The notes under the pieces were generated by a model. That model was given only the letters and a program-made list of their open reading frames with translations. It ran no database searches and was not told the DNA's origin. A stretch of DNA of 64,000 nucleotides, taken from the NCBI GenBank assembly GCA_964509335.1, contig CAZDXB010000003.1:1-64000 (forward strand), given 5' to 3'. The position numbers were made by a program, and so were the translations under genes. Below, piece by piece: positions 27,592 through 36,488 of the stretch. How positions within the stretch are numbered: position 1 is the first letter of the stretch; each line of letters opens with the position of its first letter. The stretch is from CAZDXB01 sp964509335. GTDB taxonomy: Bacteria; Bacteroidota; Ignavibacteria; Kapaibacteriales; UBA2268.

Positions 27592-28782
27592 ATGGAATTT
27601 AGCGTTTCTTTATCGGATTTTCAGAAGGGCTTGCAGAAGGTATTGCCCGCTATGCCCCGCAAATCGACTCTGCCGGTTTTGGAGCATCTGTCTTTTTCTT
27701 TGAAAGACGACTCTTTGGAGATAACCGCGACCGACCAAGATATTACTGTTCAAACGCTTATGCAAGCGCAAGGAATAAGCAACGGAGCGGCTTTAATTCC
27801 GGGTAGAAGATTGAGCGATATCGTAAAAGCTTTGGGGAGCGAAGGAAGTCTGAATATTCGCGTTGACGATGCCACTTTCGAGATAATGATAAAATCCGAG
27901 AAACCCACGGGCGAATATTCAATGAAAGGCTTGAATCAAGACGAGTTTCTCAATATCCCCGAGTTGTTTGAATCGTCTAAGCCGGAGGTTGACGAGGATG
28001 GCAAAATAGTTAAAGCCGAAGACAAAGCGGCGGCTAGAATAAAAGAAGCGACGATGAAGCGAATAGTTGACAAGACGGTTTTTGCCGTGTCCGCCGACGA
28101 GTTCCGACCCGCTATGAACGGCGTGTTTTTCGAGTTTCGGGGAGATTATCTCAACGCCGTCGCCACCGATAGCTTCCGTTTGGTGAAGTTCGTCGCTCGC
28201 AAGGACGAGACCGAATTCCCGAAAGAGTTGGAAATCATTGTTCCCGCTCGCGCTTTAGACGCGCTGAAGAAATTGGACGGCGATTTGACTTTGTCGTTTA
28301 TTGAATCCCGCGGCAAATACACTCACGCGAGGTTCGACGTTGACGATACTGTTTTTATAACGCGTTTAATCGACGAGAAGTTTCCGCCTTACGAATCGGT
28401 AATTCCTGAGGCGTCGGAGTTCTTTGTAAATCTTAATCAAAAGGATTTGCACAACACTATCAAGAGAGTTTCTATACTGACAAGCGAAATATCGCATCAG
28501 GTAAGCGTAGTACTGGAAAAAGGCAAGATGGTTCTTTTGGGCGAAGACGAAGAAGCCGGCTCGAAAGCAAACGAGGAAATAGAGTGCGATTACGAAGGCG
28601 ACCCTTTTGAAATCGCTTTCAATTGCAACTACTTAGAACAAGCCGTAGAGCGTTTGTCGGGCGAGACTGAAGATAATATGATTTCCATCGGCTTCACCGA
28701 ACCGAACAGACCGGCTATTATAAAACCGAAAGTAGAAAGCGACGATTTGTTAATGTTGATTATGCCCGTCAGGTTGAGATAA
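27592..28782 (+). CDS. dnaN: DNA polymerase III sliding clamp (beta subunit)
   Basis: The beta clamp tethers polymerase to DNA. MPRKSTLPVLEHLSFSLKDD, ITATDQDITV, MNGVFFEF, VATDSFRLVKF and the C-terminal LIMPVRLR are diagnostic. At 396 residues it is about 25 longer than usual; the excess is a charged segment (EVDEDGKIVKAEDKAAARIK) around residue 130, in the linker between domains 1 and 2. It leads the dnaN-recF-dciA-gyrB run typical of origin-proximal DNA, but dnaA does not precede it. Confidence 0.97.
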   Translation: MEFSVSLSDFQKGLQKVLPAMPRKSTLPVLEHLSFSLKDDSLEITATDQDITVQTLMQAQGISNGAALIPGRRLSDIVKALGSEGSLNIRVDDATFEIMIKSEKPTGEYSMKGLNQDEFLNIPELFESSKPEVDEDGKIVKAEDKAAARIKEATMKRIVDKTVFAVSADEFRPAMNGVFFEFRGDYLNAVATDSFRLVKFVARKDETEFPKELEIIVPARALDALKKLDGDLTLSFIESRGKYTHARFDVDDTVFITRLIDEKFPPYESVIPEASEFFVNLNQKDLHNTIKRVSILTSEISHQVSVVLEKGKMVLLGEDEEAGSKANEEIECDYEGDPFEIAFNCNYLEQAVERLSGETEDNMISIGFTEPNRPAIIKPKVESDDLLMLIMPVRLR

Positions 28783-28855
28783 AAAATATTGTAATTGTGA
28801 ATAATATCAAGAGTTTATATACGTCTATAAGACTGAGATTTTTGTTAGTCGGATT

Positions 28856-29995
28856 ATGAAAATAAAGAGAATTTCAATTTCGAATTTGAGGAATCATAAA
28901 GAGACTATTCTGAAATTCAATAATAACCTAAATTTGATATACGGTTTGAACGGAGCGGGCAAGACGACTATTTTGGAGGCGATTTCGATTTGCGGATTTT
29001 CAAAAAGTTTTCTGCCGACTAAAGATAGTTCTTTGATAAGAATAAACGAGGGTTTTTATAGGATTAAAGCCGAGGCTATGACGGATTTGAACGCCCCGTA
29101 TAAAATCGAGGTAAAATACGAGCCGGGCAAGCGGAAGTCGATAAGTTCGACTGTCGGCGATAATTTGTCGCCGAAAGACATAATAGGCGAGGCGCCGACC
29201 GCGATTTTATCGCCGGATTTTAAATCGATTACTTTCGGTTCGCCGGGGTCGCGGAGGAGCTTTATCAACCGTTTGCTCTCCCAAATCTTTAAGTCTTATA
29301 TTGAGTCCCTTTATAAGGCGAGGAAAGCGTTAAGGCAGCGGAATACCTTGCTTAGCGATATTAGAGCGGGCGCTTGGGCGAACAAAGATTTGGCGAATTC
29401 TTGGACGGAAGTTTTAATAGAAGCGAGCGTCGATATTATTAGCAAAAGGGCTAAGTTTGTCGAAGATTTCAATCCGGTTTTCAAGAAATACTACGAGGAA
29501 GTTTCCGGCGGCAAAGAGGACGTTGATTTGGAATACGACCCCAGCGGCGGGAAGTTTCCATTGAACTACGATTTTGGACGGGAGAACGTGAGGGAGAATT
29601 TGGAAAGATTAAGCTACGAACTGAAAGACGAGGAGATTAGGCGGGGAATGACTTTATTCGGTCCGCAGAAGGACGATTTGAAGATATTGATAAACGGCGG
29701 TATAGCTAAGGAATACGCTTCGCAGGGACAGCACAAAACTTTGTTGATTAGTTTGAAGATGGCTGAGTTCGAGTATTTGAAGGAGATGAATCGAGAGACG
29801 CCTATTGTTTTGTTCGACGACATTTTTTCGGAGTTGGACGCCGACAGAGTCGAAAAAGTTTTGGAAGTCGTTCGGGAAAACAAGGCGCAAACGTTTATAA
29901 CGGCGACCGATAGGGATTTGTTAATGAAAACGGCGAATTTGACCGGCGATTACGGATTTTATAAAATTAAAGACGGAGAAGTTGTTTCCAATTAA
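28856..29995 (+). CDS. recF: DNA replication and repair protein RecF
   Basis: RecF loads the RecFOR recombination machinery at gaps. The 379-residue SMC-like ATPase has Walker A GLNGAGKTTILEAI near residue 30, LFGPQKDDL, the signature region SQGQHKTLLISLK and Walker B VLFDDIFSELD. TFITATDRDL near the end is also typical. It follows dnaN by 73 bases and precedes the DciA-like gene by nine. Confidence 0.96.
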   Translation: MKIKRISISNLRNHKETILKFNNNLNLIYGLNGAGKTTILEAISICGFSKSFLPTKDSSLIRINEGFYRIKAEAMTDLNAPYKIEVKYEPGKRKSISSTVGDNLSPKDIIGEAPTAILSPDFKSITFGSPGSRRSFINRLLSQIFKSYIESLYKARKALRQRNTLLSDIRAGAWANKDLANSWTEVLIEASVDIISKRAKFVEDFNPVFKKYYEEVSGGKEDVDLEYDPSGGKFPLNYDFGRENVRENLERLSYELKDEEIRRGMTLFGPQKDDLKILINGGIAKEYASQGQHKTLLISLKMAEFEYLKEMNRETPIVLFDDIFSELDADRVEKVLEVVRENKAQTFITATDRDLLMKTANLTGDYGFYKIKDGEVVSN

Positions 29996-30004
29996 CAAAT
30001 AAAA

Positions 30005-30301
30005 ATGGGTATTGGTTCAAATAAACCGAAGAAAATCAAGAACTTGTTGGACGACTTGATAGAAGACAAAGGATGGGAAGAGAAGATAGAGGAAGCGAAT
30101 ATACCGAAGTTGTGGGAAGAGGCTGTCGGGGAAAGCATAGCGGAGTCGTGCAAAGCGGTTAGTTTGAAGGACGGCGTTTTAATCGTTGAAACCGAGTCTT
30201 CCACTTGGAGAAGCGAGTTAAAATTCCGTAGCGAATCGATTATAAAAAGTTTGAACGAAAAGATTGGCAAAAATATTATTAAAAGTATTAAATTCAGATA
30301 A
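30005..30301 (+). CDS. DUF721 / DciA-like protein
   Basis: A 98-residue protein of the DUF721 family; the better known member DciA loads replicative helicase in bacteria lacking DnaC. Family features are PKLWEEAVGESIAESCKAVSL, the strand-forming KDGVLIVETESSTWRSEL and the LNEKIGKNIIKSIKFR end. It lies between recF and gyrB, the usual place for this family. Confidence 0.85.
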   Translation: MGIGSNKPKKIKNLLDDLIEDKGWEEKIEEANIPKLWEEAVGESIAESCKAVSLKDGVLIVETESSTWRSELKFRSESIIKSLNEKIGKNIIKSIKFR

Positions 30302-30325
30302 TTAGGTAATACGGAGAGAATAAAT

Positions 30326-32323
30326 ATGAATGGTAAAGAGGAAAAAGTAAAGCTACAATATTCCGAAGAAAGCATAAAAGTATTGGAGGGTTTGGAAGCG
30401 GTAAGGAAACGTCCGGCGATGTATATCGGCGATTTGGGCGAGAGAGGTTTGCATCATTTAATTCACGAAGTTGTCGATAACTCAATCGACGAGGCGTTAG
30501 AAGGCTATTGTAAAAATATTGAGGTAACCTTGCATACCGACGGCTCTTGTTCAATTGAAGACGACGGCAGGGGAATCCCGACCGGACCGCATCCGATAAA
30601 GAAAATATCGACGCTGGAAGTGGTAATGTGCACTTTGCACGCGGGCGGAAAATTCGACAAAGGTTCTTATAAGGTATCCGGCGGATTGCACGGCGTAGGC
30701 GTTTCTTGTGTCAACGCTCTATCGGAAACCGCTAAAGCGACAATATATAGGGACGGACAAATATACGAACAGGAATATAAATACGGCAAGCCAGTCAGCG
30801 AAATCAAAACCGTCGGCAAAACCGACAAAACCGGAACCTTGATAAGATTCAAGCCCGACACGTCGCTCTTTAAAGCCGTTGAGTTTAGATATTCGAAAGT
30901 AGCTAAAAGACTTCGCGAATTGGCGTTTTTGAATCCGGAAGTCAGCATAAAATTAGAAGACGAACGAACCGACGAGAGCGACAAATTCCATTATGAAGGC
31001 GGTTTGAGGGATTTCGTGAAATACGTTGACCAGAATTTGAACGTTATTAGCGAACCTATTTGTTTTGAAGGTTCCGGCAACGGCGAGACCTCCGAAGCGG
31101 GGACGGTTTTCATAGAGATATGTATTGAGTATAACGACGGATTTAACGAGAACGTTATTTCTTACGTGAACAATATTAACACAATCGAGGGAGGAACGCA
31201 CGTTAAGGGGTTCCGCTCGGCTCTAACGAGAACTTTCAATTATTACGCCGAAAATAATTTGAAAGCGAAAAATATAAAGCTGACGGGCGACGATTTCAGG
31301 GAAGGTTTGACGGCGATAATTTCCGTTAAAGTTCCCGAGCCGCAATTCGAGGGGCAAACTAAAACTAAATTAGGCAACGGCGAAGTAGAAGGTATCGTCA
31401 GAACAATAGTTCATGAGCAGCTTTCAATCTTTTTAGACCAAAACCCCAAAGTAGCGAGAAAAGTAATAGAAAAAGCGAAGCTAGCCGCCGAAGCGAGAAT
31501 AGCGGCGAGAAAATCCAAGGAATTAGTGAGAAGAAAGAGCGCTTTGGAAACATCGACGCTTCCCGGCAAGCTCGCCGACTGTTCTATTAAAACGCCGGAG
31601 GACAGCGAACTATTTATAGTGGAGGGCGATTCCGCGGGCGGTTCCGCCAAGCAAGGCAGGAATAGAAGATTCCAAGCCATATTGCCTTTGAGAGGTAAAA
31701 TACTCAACGTGCAAAAGGCTAGGGAGACAAAAATATTGGAAAACGAAGAGATAAAAGCTATAATCACCGCTCTTGGCTCCGGATTCGGCAAAGAGTTCGA
31801 ATCGGAAAAAGCGCGTTACGGCAAAATAATAGTTATGGCTGACGCCGATATAGACGGTTCGCACATTAGAACTTTGTTGTTGACTCTGTTCTTTTTATAT
31901 ATGAGAGAACTTATTTTAGACGGGAAACTTTATATAGCGCAACCGCCTTTATACAAAATAAAAAAGGGCAAGCGTGAATATTACGCTTTTAACGACGAGG
32001 AGCGAAACGAGATTATTCAAAGAATTAGGAAAGAAACAGCCGTAAAGAAAAGCGTAGGAGAGGAAGATGTTGAAACGTTAATAGAGGGCGGAACTACGAA
32101 AGACGGCATTGTATTATCCCGATTCAAAGGTTTGGGCGAAATGAACCCAGACCAATTGTGGGAAACCACTATGAATCCCGAAACGCGAACCTTGCTAAAA
32201 GTAACGATAGAAGAAGCCGCCGAAACCGCGCAGGTATTCGAAATATTAATGGGCGACAAAGTAGAGCCTCGTAGAGATTTTATCGAACGCAACGCCAAAT
32301 ACGTCGAGAATTTGGACGTGTAG
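30326..32323 (+). CDS. gyrB: DNA gyrase subunit B
   Basis: The ATPase subunit of DNA gyrase, 665 residues. GHKL motifs: RPAMYIGDLGERGLHHLIHE, DNSIDEA, DDGRGIPTG and KVSGGLHGVGVSCVNALS. The transducer and TOPRIM domains show EGDSAGGSAKQGRNR, LPLRGKILNVQKA and DADIDGSHIRTLLLT. The C-terminal RFKGLGEMNPDQLWETTMNPE is complete, and no long insertion is present. It is last in the dnaN operon, 24 bases after the DciA-like gene. Confidence 0.97.
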   Translation: MNGKEEKVKLQYSEESIKVLEGLEAVRKRPAMYIGDLGERGLHHLIHEVVDNSIDEALEGYCKNIEVTLHTDGSCSIEDDGRGIPTGPHPIKKISTLEVVMCTLHAGGKFDKGSYKVSGGLHGVGVSCVNALSETAKATIYRDGQIYEQEYKYGKPVSEIKTVGKTDKTGTLIRFKPDTSLFKAVEFRYSKVAKRLRELAFLNPEVSIKLEDERTDESDKFHYEGGLRDFVKYVDQNLNVISEPICFEGSGNGETSEAGTVFIEICIEYNDGFNENVISYVNNINTIEGGTHVKGFRSALTRTFNYYAENNLKAKNIKLTGDDFREGLTAIISVKVPEPQFEGQTKTKLGNGEVEGIVRTIVHEQLSIFLDQNPKVARKVIEKAKLAAEARIAARKSKELVRRKSALETSTLPGKLADCSIKTPEDSELFIVEGDSAGGSAKQGRNRRFQAILPLRGKILNVQKARETKILENEEIKAIITALGSGFGKEFESEKARYGKIIVMADADIDGSHIRTLLLTLFFLYMRELILDGKLYIAQPPLYKIKKGKREYYAFNDEERNEIIQRIRKETAVKKSVGEEDVETLIEGGTTKDGIVLSRFKGLGEMNPDQLWETTMNPETRTLLKVTIEEAAETAQVFEILMGDKVEPRRDFIERNAKYVENLDV

Positions 32324-32387
32324 AAATTTTATGCGCTATTATTACCCCAAAAATCGCTACGCGTCGATAAAGAGGGAGATAAATAGA

Positions 32388-32470
32388 GGTTGTCTCAAAA
32401 ACCGATTGTATCGACAATATTGAAATGTCTAATCGTCTTCTCTGGATTCCCAATCAAGTTGGGAATGACC
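32388..32470 (-). repeat. dispersed repeat, copy B
   Basis: An 83-base inverted copy of the element at 25006-25108. It runs from GGTTGTCTCAAAA to GGGAATGACC and shares the blocks AGACAA/CAATATTG, GTCTTCTCTGGATTCCCAA and TTGGGAATGACC with the reverse complement of copy A, but lacks the 20-base insertion. Confidence 0.75.
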
Positions 32471-32739
32471 TCTATACGTCATTCCCACTAAAGCGGGAAT
32501 CCAGATATGAAGTTTTTTTTTGACGCGCTGATATAAGAAAAGATAAATCACTTTTTACTTATGAGACAGTCTCTACGCGTCCGTTTACGCATAAGATATT
32601 CGAATCCTTAGATGCGTCTGTCATCTGGAAGAGTAAAGCGCTTGGCTGGCGTCTATCTTTTCTCCTTGTAAAACGCTTTGCGTCGGAATGCATATCCAAA
32701 CGCTCCGCGTTACGTTGCCGCGCGGAGCGCGGCTATCCC

Positions 32740-32765
32740 CGTTCCCACGCGGAGCGATGGGAACG
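32740..32765. repeat. GC-rich REP-like palindrome
   Basis: CGTTCCCA / TGGGAACG stem (8 bp) around CGCGGAGCGA. Palindromes of the form CGTTCCCACGCGGAGCGTGGGAACG recur in many environmental bacterial genomes (general knowledge). Confidence 0.6.
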
Positions 32766-32766
32766 A

Positions 32767-32780
32767 GGGCTATAAAGCCC
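32767..32780 (+). terminator. short terminator-like hairpin
   Basis: GGGCT / AGCCC stem with loop ATAA followed by CCAAATAAATTTTG. It is weak as a terminator because the downstream stretch is A/T mixed. Confidence 0.3.
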
Positions 32781-32870
32781 CCAAATAAATTTTGTTATTA
32801 GTAGAATTTTTCGGAATTTTCATATTAAGATTGTTGCTTTAAATGAAATAAGATAGTAAAGGATAATAAA

Positions 32871-33656
32871 ATGCTTGAATTTGGAAGGTTTCTCGCTAAT
32901 TTGCTGTCGCCGCTTCCAATTATTATTGTTTTATTCGCGGCGGGTTTGATTATGTTGTTAATGAAAAGATATAAAGGCGGAGTGGCTTTGACGGCTGTAA
33001 CGTTTATTCTGACGATTTTTTTTAGTTTTCCATTTTTCGCGAAAATGCTTGCGGAACCGGTTGAGGAGGAGTATAAGCCGTATCCGTCGCTTTACTCGCA
33101 AGCGCGAAGCCGCGTTAACAACAGCGGCAGACCGTTGAAGTGGATTGTGGTTTTGGGCGGGGGAATAGTAAACGACGAGGATTTGCCTTTAACGTCGAAG
33201 TTGAGCGGCGCTACTTTAGCGAGAGTTGTGGAGGGAATTAGATTAAGAAACGTTTTCCCAAGCTCTAAGTTGCTTTTGTCGGGCGGTTCGACGGACGGAG
33301 ACGTTCGCGAAGCGGATTTGATGAAAAAGTTGGCGGTTAGTTTGGGCGTTGACAAATCCGATTTGTTTTTGGAAACCAAGTCTAAATATACTTTACAGCA
33401 AGCCGCGGAAACAAAGAAAATAGTTCGAGGCGACAATTTCATTTTGGTTACTTCAGCTATGCACGCGGCTCGGGCTGAAGCCGTTTTTAGAGAGGTGGGA
33501 TTGAAGCCGATAGTTTTGCCTAGCGATTATAACGTTAAAGAATCCATTGACGGTTCGTTCGCTGAAAGCATACTGCCTAGCGGCAAGCAGTTAACTTTGT
33601 CCAGCGAGAGATTCTATGAAGTCTGGGCGAATATCGGCGAGTTATTCCTTGACTAG
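32871..33656 (+). CDS. ElyC/SanA/YdcF-family (DUF218) membrane protein
   Basis: A 261-residue protein with two N-terminal membrane helices (about 8-30 and 37-58) and a periplasmic DUF218 domain: WIVVLGGGI near residue 90, a RVVEGIRLRNVFPSSKLLLSGG stretch, and LVTSAMHAARAEAVFREVG. This matches ElyC of E. coli, which affects peptidoglycan and lipid carrier metabolism (family knowledge). Its last 15 bases overlap the end of the convergent hybrid kinase gene. Confidence 0.85.
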   Translation: MLEFGRFLANLLSPLPIIIVLFAAGLIMLLMKRYKGGVALTAVTFILTIFFSFPFFAKMLAEPVEEEYKPYPSLYSQARSRVNNSGRPLKWIVVLGGGIVNDEDLPLTSKLSGATLARVVEGIRLRNVFPSSKLLLSGGSTDGDVREADLMKKLAVSLGVDKSDLFLETKSKYTLQQAAETKKIVRGDNFILVTSAMHAARAEAVFREVGLKPIVLPSDYNVKESIDGSFAESILPSGKQLTLSSERFYEVWANIGELFLD

Positions 33657-34745
33657 CGGCAGTTTTATTGTAACCTTTGTGTATGCGTCCGGTTCGCTCT
33701 CTATTTTAAAGACGCCTTTGTGAGTTTCTACTAGCCTTTTTGCTAATGCCGCGCCTAAACCGATGCCTTGCTGTTCGTATAGTTTTCTTTCGAACTGGAC
33801 GTATTTGCCGATTCTTTTCAGTTGATCTCTTCTTATTCCTCTGCCTTTGTCTTTTACGGTTATTACTAATGATTTCTTATCTTTTTTCGCGCTGATTTTT
33901 ACTTTGTTTCGGTATTTGGAGAATTTGAAGGCGTTGTCTATAATCTCGGTCATTACTTTGGAGAAGAATTGCGGCGAAATATAAATTGAGGCGTCTTCGA
34001 TTGACTCTAATTCGAGGTCGTTTTCTCTTTCGCGTTCTCTGGCGATTTTATTTGCCGAGTCTATAATAATGACTTCCGCGGAGTGGGTTTTATCCAATAA
34101 CTTTTTGAATAACTCTTCGTCGTCTTTTGTCGTTAGTTCTAAGTTTGCCATTAGAACGTAGTTTTCGAATAGCTTGTTTAGTCGTAGGCTGGCTTTGTAG
34201 ATGTTGTCCAGCATATCTACCGCTTCTTTTTCCCCCACTTTATCGATGTTATGTTTGAGTATGTCCGTGAAGCCTAAAATTACGTTCAGAGGATTTTTTA
34301 ACTCGTGAGGCAAAGCGTATTGAACGGTGGATTTTATTTCGTCGAATTTCTGTTCGTAAATTTTTTCTGTGTTTTCTTTTTTCTTTAGCCGAGATTGAGC
34401 CGCCCTTATTAATTCGTCGTAGTTGAACGGTTTAGTTATGTAATCGTCCGCGCCTACCTCCATTCCAAATCTCTGGTCTTTTCTTTCGATTTTAGCCGTA
34501 AGGAAAAGAAATGGAATATTTGCGGTTTCCGGAGTTTTTTGCATTTCTTCCAGCAATTCATAGCCGTCCATTTTCGGCATTAATATATCGCATATAATCA
34601 AATCGGGGAGGACTTTCTCCACTATTTGCAAGGCTTCTTCGCCGTCCGAGGCGGTCAGTACTTCAAAATCGTTCAACTCAAAAAAACGAGCTATGTCTTT
34701 TTGGATATTGACTTCGTCTTCCACTACCATTATTGTTTGTTTCAT
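33642..34745 (-). CDS. response regulator-histidine kinase hybrid (REC-HisKA-HATPase)
   Basis: A 367-residue cytoplasmic signalling protein with the receiver first. REC spans about 1-120, with acidic pocket VVEDE, phosphoacceptor Asp53 in IICDILMPKMDG, and Lys105 in ITKPF. The kinase half has His147 in ALPHELKNPLNVILG and a HATPase with EIIDNAFKFSKY, VKDKGRGI and GIGLGAALAKRL. Such REC-kinases take phosphate from another kinase and reset their own kinase activity (family knowledge). It lies 13 bases after the GAF/PAS kinase, its probable partner. Confidence 0.88.
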   Translation of the reverse strand: MKQTIMVVEDEVNIQKDIARFFELNDFEVLTASDGEEALQIVEKVLPDLIICDILMPKMDGYELLEEMQKTPETANIPFLFLTAKIERKDQRFGMEVGADDYITKPFNYDELIRAAQSRLKKKENTEKIYEQKFDEIKSTVQYALPHELKNPLNVILGFTDILKHNIDKVGEKEAVDMLDNIYKASLRLNKLFENYVLMANLELTTKDDEELFKKLLDKTHSAEVIIIDSANKIARERERENDLELESIEDASIYISPQFFSKVMTEIIDNAFKFSKYRNKVKISAKKDKKSLVITVKDKGRGIRRDQLKRIGKYVQFERKLYEQQGIGLGAALAKRLVETHKGVFKIESEPDAYTKVTIKLPLVKE

Positions 34746-34757
34746 ACTTCCTCGCCG

Positions 34758-36467
34758 TTATATTGGTATTTCAACCGTAAATTTTGTTCCTTTGTTCAGT
34801 TCGCTTTCGAAATCTATCTTTCCTCCCACCAAGTCGAGAGATTTTTTTATCACCGACATTCCCAATCCGGTGCCGGCTACCGCTCCTGCGTTTTGCGCCC
34901 TGTAAAACTGCTCGAATATCCTATTAGACTCATTTTTCGGTATTCCTATTCCGAAGTCTTTAATCGCTAAAACTAATTTATCGTTTTCGGAGTTAATTTC
35001 AAAATCTATCGGTTTTTCTTTTGGCGAATATTTAATAGCGTTTGTTAATAAGTTGATTAGGATTTGCCTAAGGATTCTTTCGTCGAGATTGTACACTTCA
35101 GAATCGGCTTTATAATTGAAATTTATCAAACGCTCGGAGTCTATTCCCATATTTACGTCTTTTATTAATCCTTCGGAGAATTCTTTTAAATTCATTATCT
35201 CCGGTTGATTAACGTTTAGTTGAACGTCGGATTTTCCAATAAAAATGACGTTTTCCATTAATTTCGATAAAGCGTCGATTGTCTGGAGTATTCGCGTAAG
35301 GTAGTTGTCCTTTTCTTCTTCGTTTAGTTTGTTTCTATATTTGAGCAATATTTGCGCGGCTGAGCTGATTATGGTTAAAGGCGTTCTGAACTCATGAGAA
35401 ACAATGGAAACGAAACGGGATTTTAATTCGCCGAGCTCCTTTTCTTTTTTCAGAGATTTTCTTAGTTCTTCTTCTATCTTTTTGCGAGAGCTTACTTCGT
35501 CTTTTAATTTGTGAACTAAGATTTCTAAATCTTCGGTTCTGTCTTGGACTTTTTGTTCGAGTCTTTCGTTTGTCTTTTTTAATTTTTCCTCGATTTTTTT
35601 TCTACCGCTAATATCGATAAAGCTTTCAATTATAATTTTTTGGTCGCCGAAAGTTACAGCCGCCGTGGACCTAAGAACGGGAATGGAGCTTTTATCGCTT
35701 TTTATCAAAGAGGATTCTCGATTTTTTACTATCGGAGTTTTTTTGAAGTCGAATTTTTTGTCTTTATAGGGTTTTTCGAAAAAGTTTAAGATTTGAGAGC
35801 CGATAATGTTTTCAGCTTTGTCGTTTATCAACTCGGCGGCTAAAGAATTTGAGTGAAATATTTCGCCGTTTTCGGGTTTAACGGCGAGAATACCGGTCTC
35901 TACGGCGTTGAGTATTGTCTGAAGTTCGCGTTTGCTGTGGGCTATCGACATAGTGCGAACCGCGACCTTTTGCTCGAGTAGCGCGTTTGTTTTTTGTAGA
36001 TCTTTGGAAAGTAAGATTGAATGCAAACTCTGCGAATATATCTTAATCGAGATTTCGAATTTGTCTATAATTTCTTGGTGAACAGTATCTTTTTCGTAAA
36101 GGCTAACGGCGACTCCAAGAGTTTTGTTAAAAGCTTCGAGAGATTTTACGAGAACTGTTTTTTTGTCGGATTCTAAATTTACCAAAACGGTCTTTTCGGT
36201 CTCGACGGCTTCTCCTATTTTCTCTTTTAAAACTAGTTGGTCGAATAAGCCGTCTAAAAAAGCTTTTTTATTTTTGGGCAGGCATCGAAACGATTCAAAA
36301 TCGAGGTTATCTTCGTTGACTAAATAAACGGCGGCGCAATCGAGATTATTATAATTAGCTATAACTTCGAGCGAACGTTCAACCGCTGAATTAAAGCCGT
36401 TTTTTTTGCTTGTCGCCTCGTCGAGCGAATCGATTAAATCTTCTATATTTCGCCCCGTATTTTTCAT
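34758..36467 (-). CDS. GAF/PAS sensor histidine kinase
   Basis: About 569 residues from the ATG at 36467; a TTG at 36479 is an alternative start and neither has a strong ribosome site. The chain reads as a GAF-like domain (about 15-150, with AAVYLVNEDNLDFESFRC), a helical linker, a PAS domain (about 185-290, NAVETGILAVKPENGEIFHSN), a coiled coil, HisKA with VSIVSHEFRTPLTIISSA and a HATPase with NLLTNAIKYSP, KDFGIGIP and GTGLGMSVIKK. No membrane helix is present, so it senses a cytoplasmic signal. It follows the HDOD gene closely. Confidence 0.88.
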   Translation of the reverse strand: MKNTGRNIEDLIDSLDEATSKKNGFNSAVERSLEVIANYNNLDCAAVYLVNEDNLDFESFRCLPKNKKAFLDGLFDQLVLKEKIGEAVETEKTVLVNLESDKKTVLVKSLEAFNKTLGVAVSLYEKDTVHQEIIDKFEISIKIYSQSLHSILLSKDLQKTNALLEQKVAVRTMSIAHSKRELQTILNAVETGILAVKPENGEIFHSNSLAAELINDKAENIIGSQILNFFEKPYKDKKFDFKKTPIVKNRESSLIKSDKSSIPVLRSTAAVTFGDQKIIIESFIDISGRKKIEEKLKKTNERLEQKVQDRTEDLEILVHKLKDEVSSRKKIEEELRKSLKKEKELGELKSRFVSIVSHEFRTPLTIISSAAQILLKYRNKLNEEEKDNYLTRILQTIDALSKLMENVIFIGKSDVQLNVNQPEIMNLKEFSEGLIKDVNMGIDSERLINFNYKADSEVYNLDERILRQILINLLTNAIKYSPKEKPIDFEINSENDKLVLAIKDFGIGIPKNESNRIFEQFYRAQNAGAVAGTGLGMSVIKKSLDLVGGKIDFESELNKGTKFTVEIPI

Positions 36468-36488
36468 TTTTTTAACCAATTGTTTAGT

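Larger units (their letters stand above)
32324..32870. other. repeat-rich spacer between gyrB and the ElyC-like gene
   Basis: No gene is visible in these 547 bases. They hold dispersed repeat copy B, a second ATTCCC / GGGAAT hairpin (32481-32500), a TGAGACA near 32563 that mirrors the TGTCTCA at 32391, a 9-bp GC-rich hairpin CGCTCCGCG / CGCGGAGCG (32701-32709 with 32721-32729), a CGTTCCCA / TGGGAACG palindrome and a terminator-like hairpin. Confidence 0.7.
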
